DNA of 64,000 nt, from the NCBI GenBank assembly GCA_002110485.1, contig MOWL01000092.1:310001-374000 (forward strand), written 5' to 3'. Made by a program: the position numbers and the translations under genes. This DNA is from Emergomyces orientalis. Taxonomy: Eukaryota; Ascomycota; Eurotiomycetes; Onygenales; Ajellomycetaceae. This document shows positions 23,340-32,707 of the stretch, piece after piece; position 1 is the stretch's first letter; each line of letters starts with the position of its first letter. The notes beneath the pieces are model-generated. The model made no database searches and was not told where the DNA came from. It saw nothing but the letters and a program-made list of their open reading frames with translations.

Positions 23340-25640
23340 TTCTGAGGTCATGGTATCCTAATTGTACATGATCTTGAGACACTCCATGTGATTGAATGCA
23401 TGAGCAAATTCTTTGTTCACTTCCACAGCCTGCTCCAGATGAGTGTAAGACACACAATCATTATCAACAGTGGCAAGTGCATGAATGATCATTGCCAGGT
23501 TTCTGATCTGAAGATGAATACACAGTTAGAGATGAGATATGAATGATGAGCATTTCACCACATATCTCTCAGGCACTGAGGTTCAGACCCTCCAGTTTAT
23601 GCAGCTCATCACTGAACAGCTGTGGGCTTCTCTTATGCATGCATGACTCTGAAAGGAAACTATTCCAGACATCTCTTCAGAATTCCCGGCTCAAAGCCTC
23701 ATACTTCAACTTATAATGAATCCTGCTGAGGATAGCATCATCAAACTCATCAACATGGTTTGTAGTGAGAAACAAAACTCTCTCAAAATATTCAAGTTTG
23801 TGAAGAAAGATCATCATGGAATGATTGTGAACTCTGTCAACAGAGTGCCCATGCAGAAAGACATCAGCTTCATTCACAAGAAGTATAGAGTTGAAATGAC
23901 TAGCAGTCTTAAATATGTTGAAAACATGATTCTTCAGGCATCTATCCCTGATTAATTCACCTGCAGATATCTAAAATGTAACATTAATCATTGACTCTCG
24001 CCCAGGCAGATTAGAGATATACTTTATAAAGAGAGCACTGTAAGTGCTTTATCAATATCTCAGCAGTGAAAGTCTTTTCAAGACCTGAACATTCACTGAC
24101 ATTAAAATCAGAGTGCTTCATTCACTAAGCCAGGATGCAGGCACTTACTATAGAAGCATGTTGAGATCATGCTCTTTGTCAGTAACAAAATCATCAAAGA
24201 GAATGCTAGACATCAGATCTAATCAAGTTCTTGTCAGAGCTAAAAGTGTGTCTCTTTGCTGACTTAGAATCTTGAGGTTTTCAAAGAGTGTGAATGATTA
24301 TTCAACTTGACAGAGATCTGTGACAGGAAACTCCACTAGATTCAAAGATTAGCAAGTATCAGTCAAAGATTAGTTTCACTTACTTCAGAGATTATTGTGG
24401 AAAGAGTACTTGAGAACCATTGAACAGCAAATAAGAAAATTATCATTCTTCATTTCAGATGAATTTATATCATTGCTTTTCATCTGTTCTCTCACACGCT
24501 GATCCTGATTGTCAATAAACACCGAAACATCAAGGTGGGTGATACCATCATTATTCACATAGAAGTCATTCCGCTGATTGATTCGCAGTCTGGTGTAGTT
24601 CGGATTCATCAACAAAAGAAGGCTGGGTCAACCATGACACAGCTGTTGATACAGAGTTGGACCATTTCTTCCTGCACTTTGAAGAAAGCACGACCGCGGC
24701 AATGATAAATGTGCTGACCCTTCAGGTGGCAAAATTTCCAGCTGCAGTTGATGAGAGACATCATGACATCTGATTTGTTGAAGTGATAATCAAGGGAGAA
24801 AGCCTTGAGAGAGTGAATGAGCTTGAGTCTGTGAAATCAAACAATCTCAAGCTGAACACTGGCTTCACCCAATTCTTTGTCATTGAAATCCAGATACTGA
24901 CAATCTAAGTTGAGATATTTCATTTCATTCAGTTTCAATTTCTCTTCTGCAGCATCAAGTATAACACATCGAGGCTTGCCAGTTCTCAGACAGATACTAT
25001 ATACAAAGATCCCAGACTTGAAAATGATTCAGAGAAGGTCATAGATGATCTCTCTCTCTTTCAGAAGTGATGAAAGGCTCTGAGTTGTGAAGGTATAGAT
25101 ATCTCTGATATATCTGACAAACAGGTTCATCTGCTTAGAACACAGGCTTTCTTGATCTTTTCCCTTTTTGATAGTATACTCCTCAAGGTTGAAAAGAAAG
25201 TTGTACAGGAAGTTTCACTTGATCTAATCCTGAGTTAATGACATGTTCAATGAGATATACTATGAGAGTGAAACAATACTGAAGACTTATTCTCATGCAA
25301 GCTGATAGCTCTAACATCTGTCACAATTTCTCACAGCATGTCAAGCAACATCTCTGACTTAATATCAACAAAGGTCTTAGTTTCCTTGGTCATTCTGTCT
25401 GATATGCTGTCAGCAACCAAGTGTGAAGAGGAGTTGAGAATATATTTCTTATCAAGCTGGTTCTGGACAACAAATATATACTGATCAAGATCATCAATTG
25501 CCTTGTCCTCTCTCACAGAGTTCACAATCTTATACTTGAAGTTGTTCTTGTCCCACCTAGCTGTCAGTGAGCATAAAAGGAATGAAGACACTGAATGATG
25601 GGATGTACACTTCATGAACCTCCTTATATACAAGCTTTGA
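23340..25640. other. CpG-depleted block
   Basis: By eye I count 11 CpG dinucleotides in 23341-25620 (about 2.3 kb) but about 26 in the next 520 bp (25641-26160). TG and CA dinucleotides are abundant, as expected from C-to-T change at CpG on both strands. The block covers the AAA+ pseudogene except its 5' end. Confidence 0.8.
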
Positions 25641-26090
25641 TGCTCGAGATTTCTCCTCATTGCCTTCCTTATTCTTGTTTTTCTCCAGTTTGGTATCTTC
25701 GATTGGCTCTCACCAATATTTTAGACTCATTGGTTTTGAAGTGAGAGAGCCAGGCTTGCGGTACATTTGCAGGGCATTCTACCTCTACCATTAGTTTGCA
25801 CAGCTGTTTTCGCGAGCGATACTGCGCTCGGGATACCACGTGATGATTCATTTAATTTCCCACCCCTACACAACTCGCAACTTTCGCTTGGACGTGTATG
25901 TGTTTTCGATAGTAAGATGCGCCATTTTCTCATCGATTCGCTGTAAGTGGACCTCAAGATTATATGCTGTGTCCTGGATCATTTCATTGTACTCTTCAAG
26001 CACTCGGTGGGAAACTTTGGAGGTATGCCTTACGAATACCGGATAAATATTCCTGCGCTCCCGACCTAAAAAACCCAACTTTGAACCATC
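23340..26090 (-). pseudogene. Decayed AAA+ ATPase gene (fungal cytosolic AAA family)
   Basis: Minus-strand fragments appear in family order but with many stops and frame changes. An N-terminal helical piece (DTAYNLEVHLQRIDEKMAHL) lies at about 26000. A middle segment (DDLDQYIFVVQNQLDKK, then TKETKTFVDIKSEMLLDML) lies at 25331-25560. The AAA core piece EADVFLHGHSVDRV, LEYFERVLFLTTNHVDEFDD and LSRIHYKLKYEAL lies at 23677-23877. A C-terminal LQIRNLAMIIHALATV is followed by a HLEQAVEV helix near 23400-23500. Intact relatives are large proteins with DEADVFL Walker B, FLTTNRV sensor 1 and SRIH arginine-finger regions. From about 23340 to 25640 the DNA has almost no CpG. The gene is clearly non-functional; the family call rests on several independent motifs. 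Confidence 0.8.
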
Positions 26091-26430
26091 TCTCCGGGAA
26101 GCGGAACTATCTACTAGGAAGCAAGACAGCAGATGTCTCGTGTCTCGACTGATCTTATTTTTTGACCAGCCTTGACCGTCTCATGCAAAGAGAATCAAGG
26201 TTTCGAAGTGCTTTTAATTTCTAACCGTCGCCATAGGTGAAATTTAAGATTTCTAAGGAAAGGAGGCAACAGAGAAGTCAGACAAAGAAACAAATACAAA
26301 TAAGGAAATTATTTGAACCCAGGATCAAAAATGTAGAAGACAGAAATTCCAAAATTTGAAAGAAGCATTTTGGTTTTCGTCCTCTTGGCGCAAGGCTGCC
26401 AAACCATGACACCGGTGGGACTTTCAATAG
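26091..26430. other. Intergenic
   Basis: About 340 bp between the AAA+ pseudogene and the small-protein gene. No gene seen. Confidence 0.5.
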
Positions 26431-26818
26431 TTAACGCCTCTCTTCTCCCTTCTTAGTTGTGCCAGTCCCATCCTCATAAATATGGCAGACCTTCCTGCCG
26501 TTCGCACCTGAGATCTCTGCACTAATAACCCATTCATTATCTTCTCGATTGAAGTGGGATTTGTGGACAGGGTTGTCTCCTGGTGCCTGATTTCAAGTTA
26601 GTCAGATACAATGATTATTCCTGAGTTATACATGCTTGATATTGACACGCTTCAATTTGCCAAGTCTCTGCAACTCAAATTTATTAGCGATCTAAATCAC
26701 AGCACAGTAATGATCTAGTTGGTGACCAACTAGAATATCATGGGCACTAGGCAAGATCCTGACGTACATCTTCAGCCCCTCCTCCTGGCTTGTGAAATTT
26801 TCCACTGCGGTTTGCCAT
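26431..26818 (-). CDS. Small 68-aa hypothetical protein, two exons
   Basis: Exon 1 is 26818-26768 (begins MANRSGKFHK) and exon 2 is 26586-26431 (ends TTKKGEERR). The 181-nt intron has a consensus GTACGT donor and an ATCAG acceptor, and the join is in phase. The protein is hydrophilic with no membrane segment. Segments DNEWVISAEISG and GRKVCHIYEDGTG look like alternating beta strands. A TATAAATA element lies about 80 bp upstream on the same strand, near 26916-26923. I do not recognise the family. An alternative frame across exon 1 is also open but lacks a start, so expression evidence is needed to fix the N-terminus. Confidence 0.5.
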
Positions 26819-26909
26819 TTTGCTGGTAGTTTGGACTTGTCAAATCCTGACCAGCCTGGTTCATTGCTTGCTCTATTTAGGAGTGAAATGAAGCTCTATT
26901 TATACCTGC

Positions 26910-26925
26910 GACTTCCTCCTTGTTC
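26910..26925 (-). promoter_or_regulatory. TATA-box candidate for the 68-aa gene
   Basis: Minus-strand TATAAATA at about 26916-26923, upstream of the predicted ATG at 26818 and downstream of the Sog2 stop codon. Spacing is reasonable for a fungal core promoter. Confidence 0.35.
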
Positions 26926-27023
26926 CTATATACGTTGAATCACAAAGGAGAAACGGGTGGCACAGTGGTACAGCGATGACTGGATGATGAGATAGTAAGA
27001 AAAGCGAACGTTGTATCATGGCA

Positions 27024-30000
27024 TCATCGACGTGCAAACATCGGTGCCGGATTGGCCGTGTTGAGCAAAGAGTCTGCTCTTTGGAACACGTCCCCGGCGA
27101 AGAATCGATCACTGTACGCGCTTGCAGGCGTTGATGGTACCGTTGCTTGAGCTGCCGGGCCAAGCGCAGCGCTTAATGGTGTTGCAGGCAGCGGTACAGA
27201 CTGAGGTGATGATCCATTGGCCAGCGTCGATGCCGCACTTAACGTTGTCGATGTCGAAGAGTTGGTGTAGTATTGAAGCTGATGGGTTTGGATCTGAGGT
27301 GGGTAGATGGCTGTGGGATTGGAGGTGTTCAGTTCAGCAAGGTAAGACCAAGGAGAAGCATCAATAAGACGACCAGCTTCTCTGCTTGCTTTCTGCACAG
27401 GACGAAGTGTAATGACGACCTCCGGGTTGAGCAGGCGGAAATTCTTCGCTTCCCGCATGTCTGTTACTAGTTCGATGAATGATTGTATGAAAGTTTTGCA
27501 AAGTTGCCAAAACTCGCGCTGGTTACGCATTCCGCCACCAGGCTCTTTTATTTTCATGTTTGAAAGGCGGTTATGGAGTGATTCTGAAACATCGTGACAG
27601 ATACGACAGCGATGAATTAGTTTGCTCCAGAGGATTCGAAGTTCTTCTGGGGCTCCGGTCTCTTCAGCTAATTCTAGATACTGCGTAAATTGACGAGCAA
27701 CATAGGGTAGGGCGTGTAGCGCCGCCGTATAAGCGGATGTGAGTTGAAAGAATATCTTCTCAAATATGCGTTCCTCTTCCACTTCATCTAGACCTGTAAA
27801 TGTGTTGATGCGACCAGAAGCTGAGGTATTGATTGTGCCGAATGTTTCGCCGGACCGTGGAGTGTTGGCTAATGACGATGAACCCGAAGCTAAACGAGTA
27901 TTGGATCTGCTGCTCGATCGACTTCGGCCACCATAGTTCAGTGGCGACATCGGTACAGACGGCATTGTATAGGGAGCGCTGAATTGCGGTGTGGTGGTGT
28001 TGATATTTGTCGGTTGGTAGGCCATATTGTTTGAGTTGGGAACGACAAGGGGATGCACAATCGTAGTATCGCTGCGCAATCTCCTAGCTGGTGGTGGTCT
28101 GTCTCTGGTAGGTGTCGCAATTGACTCGCCTGTGTTAACGGATTCCTCAATATTCGCAATTCCCGGGGAAGTTTGATCCCTTTTCCCGGAAAGGTTTGAT
28201 TGCTCAGAATGAAAGCCAATGCCAAGGTGAAAATAAGCATTCCGAAGTTCAGTCAGACTCCCGAATATCATGAGCATTAACGAACGGAGGTACTTGGGAT
28301 CTCCAAGCGAAACAGCCCTGTTGACAGTGAGTCGAAGCTGCGTTCCAACATGTATGTATGCCATGATGCAAGTTTCGCACTCGCGTTTAACTACTTCGCA
28401 AACTCTTCTCGCGCCATCGGCATCTTGCAAGTCGATTTGCTCTGTATTTTCTAGTGCGTCATTCAACTGCTCTAGATGCGTTGAGGCGTTGTAAAAAACG
28501 ATTTCAAGGTTATTCTTCCTTGGATCCTCACCCTTGAGTACGTTGATTAACAAGGAGACATGGGGGTGAATTTGGTAAAGGGCATATAATATGCCTTTTG
28601 CAACCTCCACGATTGGTTCCTGTGCTCTCACTTTGACTCGATGTTCCGGAAGGCTTGACATCCGGCGAACAAAGCCGTCTTTCAACTTTCTCCTGTCTCT
28701 TGGGCTGCCTGGGCTGGACGAGCTGCTACCCCCGCCTGCCATGCCACCAGGTTTAGATCGCAAGATAGACCCATGACTCAAACCACGCAAATGGCTGTTA
28801 CGATATGGTCGTCCTTCGTCTAGCGTTCCTAGGTCAGTGTTTTTTCGAGTGATTAATCCCATACGTTTATTTCGAAATGAACCTGGCCCTGGGATCACGC
28901 CTTCGCTATTGCTTCGATTTCGCTCACTGGTTTCCGAAAATGGCGCAAGCCCTGAGCGTGAGTTTACCCCGAGTTGTAAAATACCATTTTGGCCGGACGC
29001 CATTCGATGATGAGAGCGAGTCGGAATTGGGGGTGGTCGCGACAACGAAGGAGATCTGGAGGAATGTGCGGATTCCGACCCGTTCGTTCTTGGAATCACG
29101 GGAAATCGATTCCCACGTTTTAAAGGTTTTGGAGTATCGACCAAGGTTTCACTGATTACCATATGAGCGGCTATGTTCGTTACACACCTAGAGAAGGATC
29201 ACATACCTGCTCTCACTTCCAGCATCAAATTCAATCTGTGTTACAGGCTGTCTGTTTTTCAAAAATATTTTTAGTTCGGCTGTGATTGCAGTTTCTTTCT
29301 CGTTATCTGTCATTTCAGATACCGAAACATCTGCTTCTTTGAGTTCAAGGACTCGTTTTAGAGGGTACTTGAGTGAATTGCCGGAAACCTTCAAAACTTG
29401 CAGTTTGTTCATATCGGCCAATTCTGTTGGTAAATCATCAAGGAGGTTCTGCATGATTGAAAGGACTCGTAATGATGTAAGATTCCGGATTTCTTCCGGA
29501 ATTTTAGTAATTTTATTCCGACTGAGATCCAGGATTTCGAGAAAAGTTAAACTGAACACCTGCTTGGGCATAAGTTTCTGAACAGCCGAAGGATGCGGAT
29601 TTTATGGACATACCCCTTTAGGGAACTGGGTGAAGCTGTTCGCTCGAATATTGAGATACCGGAGGTGGGTACATTCTGAAAATCGATACGGGATATGGTC
29701 AATGTGGTTATTGGAGAGGGATAACCTATTAAAAATCAGCACAGGTTAGAGATATATATATTTCAATGGCATCATGGCCGCAGGTAGCAAGAGGAAGTAG
29801 TCCTACCTCGCGACCTCGTTTTTGATAACGTCTACCACAGCTTCCGGAATCCATCCAATATTAGAATGGCCCAAGTCTATGGTCAGCTTTGGTCTGACCA
29901 TGTCATCGACCGCCTCGCTCCCTGCCAACGACCGCTGTGTTTCCTGCAAACCATTTTCCACAGCCCGCTTTGTGAGCTCAAGCGTCTCTTCCTGGGTGAG

Positions 30001-30165
30001 TATCTTTCTGTTGAGTTGAAGGCGGATGTCGCCACGGGTGGATGGGTCAAGAGGAGCGGGTAGAACTGGTGGATAGGCCAACTCTTTTGTGTCTTCGTTT
30101 GTGTCACTACGATATGATCGAAGGGGCCGAACAGTATCTTCGGTGCGGCTCATGATGCCGAGCAT
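27024..30165 (-). CDS. sog2: Sog2-like RAM signalling pathway protein with leucine-rich repeats, four exons
   Basis: Predicted 989-aa component of the RAM/MOR network controlling polarised growth and cell separation; in yeast Sog2 acts with Hym1, Tao3, Kic1 and the Cbk1 kinase. Exons are 30165-29807, 29725-29614, 29577-29207 and 29151-27024, all joining in phase. The N-terminal part reads into leucine-rich repeats: IDLGHSNIGWIPEAV, LSLSNNHIDHIPYRF, LEILDLSRNKITKIPEEI and LRVLSIMQNLLDDLPTEL. A Ser/Pro-rich disordered linker follows. The conserved SOG2 region includes ILYALYQIHPHVSLLINVLKG, an adjacent coiled helix bundle and IFEKIFFQLTSAYTAALHAL. Start may be the first Met or MSRTEDTV at 30153. 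Family call is strong. Confidence 0.9.
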
Positions 30166-30263
30166 TGCAGTTCAGAGCACGAGGGGGACCGGAGTGGTGA
30201 AGGATAGCAAGCGCGGGGAGGAACTGTAAAAGGGGTTTCGGCCGTCGCCAACTCCTTCACGGG

Positions 30264-30783
30264 CTAAGAATGGGACTTTAGAAGCGGCATAATAGGAACG
30301 ATATAATCGCAGCTCTGGGCGACATTAAGTTGACAGCGATTTTCGATGATGGAACGTATGGAAGATAATACTTGGCGCAGAGTCAGGAGTTCAGCTGGGC
30401 TACGGTCCGATTGCAGAATGAACAGCGCCAGTGAAGAAGCAGAAACACCTGGCGTTGGTGCCAGACAAGCCTTGGTAGGATGTGTGTCGCCAGTGGATAG
30501 GACAAACGAAGAGTTGCCCCAATCTGAAACGCCGTAGAAACAGTCAAGAGTTTGGAGTGATAAATTGGCTGCGTGCAACGGGTAGTTGGGTGCCCATCCA
30601 AACAGTGGAAACGAAACAGTGCTACTCTCCTGTTCTTGATTCGTTTCCAGCTAGATGATCCGCCTGTTCCCTGAGGATTATTGCTGTCGTCTAGATGTAC
30701 TTGATGCTGATTCTTGTCGCGTTTAGATTGAGTGGAGGCTGAACAATCCAGGTCACGGGGTCAGGCTTATCTAGCCCGGGCAT
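30264..30783 (-). CDS. Unidentified 146-aa protein, two exons
   Basis: Exon 1 is 30783-30701 (MPGLDKPDPVTWIVQPP) and exon 2 is 30621-30264. A 79-nt intron (GTACAT to GAGTAG) joins RISIN to TVSFPLFGWAPNYPLHAANL in phase. The product has hydrophobic strand-like segments (LDCFYGVSDWGNSSFVLSTG, SSLALFILQSDRS) and a helix (LTLRQVLSSIRSIIENR). The overall alpha/beta look could suit a small assembly chaperone, but I cannot assign a family. Coding-like stretches immediately upstream (30784-30990, for example GGFWFVFDTGNMPSP) may be further 5' exons, so the start is uncertain. It lies tail-to-head between Sog2 and mS23, all on the minus strand. Confidence 0.45.
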
Positions 30784-31209
30784 GTTTGATGGATCTTGGC
30801 ACGAAACCGTTGGAGTCTTGGCAGGGACTGGTCTGGAATAAAAAAGGAGACTATTATCAGGTGGTAATATGATTTTTACATAACCTTGCTTTTAGCCTCC
30901 TGATAAATAACTTGGTATCGATGTCAGGGAATCACTTGCTGGAGATGGCATGTTTCCAGTGTCGAAAACAAACCAGAAACCTCCGGACTGACATAAGAAT
31001 TAATGAGCTATAACAGGGAAGAAAAGTGTTCAAACGAGGCGTATCTACTGCGCGATAAGTTATGGTGTAATAATGCAAGTTGAAAAAGTTGAAAATACAA
31101 AATTGAATATGTGCGTTAATATAACAAGGTTTGTTTTATACTGTACAGTGCATGGCTGCCCAAATGCCCTCGAACCATGAATAAATCACTTAATGTTGGG
31201 GCGACAGCA
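30784..31209. other. Short gap with possible upstream exons
   Basis: On the minus strand, 30784-30831 continues the open frame of the 146-aa gene (PVPAKTPTVSCQDPSN). About 30890-30990 is another open stretch (GGFWFVFDTGNMPSPASDS) preceded by a plausible acceptor. No consistent in-phase join was found. Confidence 0.3.
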
Positions 31210-32165
31210 CTAAATTGGAGACCGCGATGGCACTTCAGCTTCCGCCTCTTCAGGAGGGACTATCACATCCTCCTCCTCTATCAAGGGAGTCTCGTCTTCG
31301 GCTTCACCGCTCTCTTCCCTAGGGCCAGTAGAACCAGTGAATGCGGCAAGACGTTGTTCCATCGCTTGGTTTTCACCCTCGGCCCACACCTTCCATTTTT
31401 CGTACTCTTGGTTCTCCAGTTCCATTCCAACAGTATGCATATCTGGCCCGAAATATGCACCAGTCGCCAGAGCCTCCTCCTGGGCAACCCTTCGTTCGAC
31501 ATCTTCCTGTAGACGTAACTGGTAGAATTCGTGGCGGGCAATGTCATATGCAGCGCCTTTAGTCATATCCGGAACAATGTTGAGGAGATATAATTGCCGT
31601 TGTACAACACTGTTTAGAAAAACGTGAAGGGAAGAATTATGAAGTTAGCCAATTGTATTTCCCAGTTCGGAGTTGCCTGGGAACCTTCAGAGGGCCAGGA
31701 TAGAACGGTAATTTTAAATGGGGAATCCAACCTCTCTCCGTCAAGTTTCTTTCCCGGTTGTTGGATATTCTGCCAATTGTATCTTCGATGATCATTTCCG
31801 TCATTCTCGAGAACTACTCGCGGTCGGGCAAGTTCCCATGGATGATCACGGAAGAATTCCTTTCGAAGCTGGTCCTCCTCATAGCGTATTTCTTTGGGTT
31901 GGAAGATGCGGCTCGGTTTCTTCGACGTCAGCTTCCGACCGGCAGACACTTTGACTTCAATTTGCGGTTTTGACTTCCCCAGAATCGTTTTCATTCGTTG
32001 TTTGACGATAGGATGTGACGGAGCTTGATTGCGAACTAGAATCGATGCTGGCGGGATGTCTGCCATAACGTCCAACCAGGGCTGTCGCGTTCCCGGTTTA
32101 CCGCATTGTGTAGCAGCTAGAGCTGTCCGCCTCACGCGAAGAGCAGTTAAGTTATATCGTCCCAT
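31210..32165 (-). CDS. rsm25: Mitochondrial small-subunit ribosomal protein mS23 (Rsm25), two exons
   Basis: Predicted 277-aa mitoribosomal protein. Exon 1 is 32165-31732 and exon 2 is 31609-31210; the phase-2 junction gives KKLDGERSVVQRQLYLLN. The N-terminus MGRYNLTALRVRRTALA is a hallmark of fungal Rsm25, doubling as a basic targeting sequence, and PWLDVMADIPPASILVR follows the family pattern. The middle is basic and strand-rich (PSRIFQPKEIRYEEDQLRK). The C-terminal exon is helical (YDIARHEFYQLRLQEDVERR), ending in an acidic tail. It is divergently arranged with a PPR-protein gene across about 540 bp. Confidence is high from the N-terminal motif and overall layout. Confidence 0.9.
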
Positions 32166-32707
32166 TGTGTAAGATAGACTGTGTGGTTTCCCTTCGGAAC
32201 CCGCACGCGGAAAGTTTTTTTCCCAGAAATTGCGCAGCCGGCGTAGAGAGGTGCGTCAGGGAACAGGATTGCTGAGGTACCCAATATGATTGTACGTTGT
32301 AAGACAATGAAGATTCAAAAATAGAGAGGGTTAACCGGAGGAGAAAGAAAAGCGGCGGGATTCTTGACTGTGATATGCGGCATCCAAGCTGTCCAAGGGT
32401 GAGAAATTGAAAATGTTAAAGGCTTGGCGTTGTTCCCTGATCCCGCCAATCAGGAGCCGCCTATCATCATCTCTAGAAAATTTCCCAACGATCGAGGTCG
32501 TCGACGACACCAAACGAACGGGCAAATCCCACCAGCTGCCGGCAAGCCAATTCCGCCGATATCTGCTGTAGATTTACTCTTATTGCTATTCTACAGCCAT
32601 ATAATTCTCTATAACGACAATTGCTAGCTGCACTTTGTCCCTGACATCACCGAGCTAAAGAAATGCGCAGTTGACCAGGACTCAAATGGCACGATGTCAG
32701 GCCTCTC
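32166..32707. promoter_or_regulatory. Divergent promoter between mS23 and PPR genes
   Basis: A 542-bp spacer separates the start codons of two genes for probable mitochondrial gene-expression proteins. No specific factor site is claimed. Confidence 0.5.

Noticed and set aside
26764..26900. Alternative first exon of the 68-aa gene in the frame reading SGFDKSKLPAKWQ
   Set aside because: Protein-like, but no start codon or in-phase upstream exon; the MANRSGKF start with a GTACGT donor is simpler.
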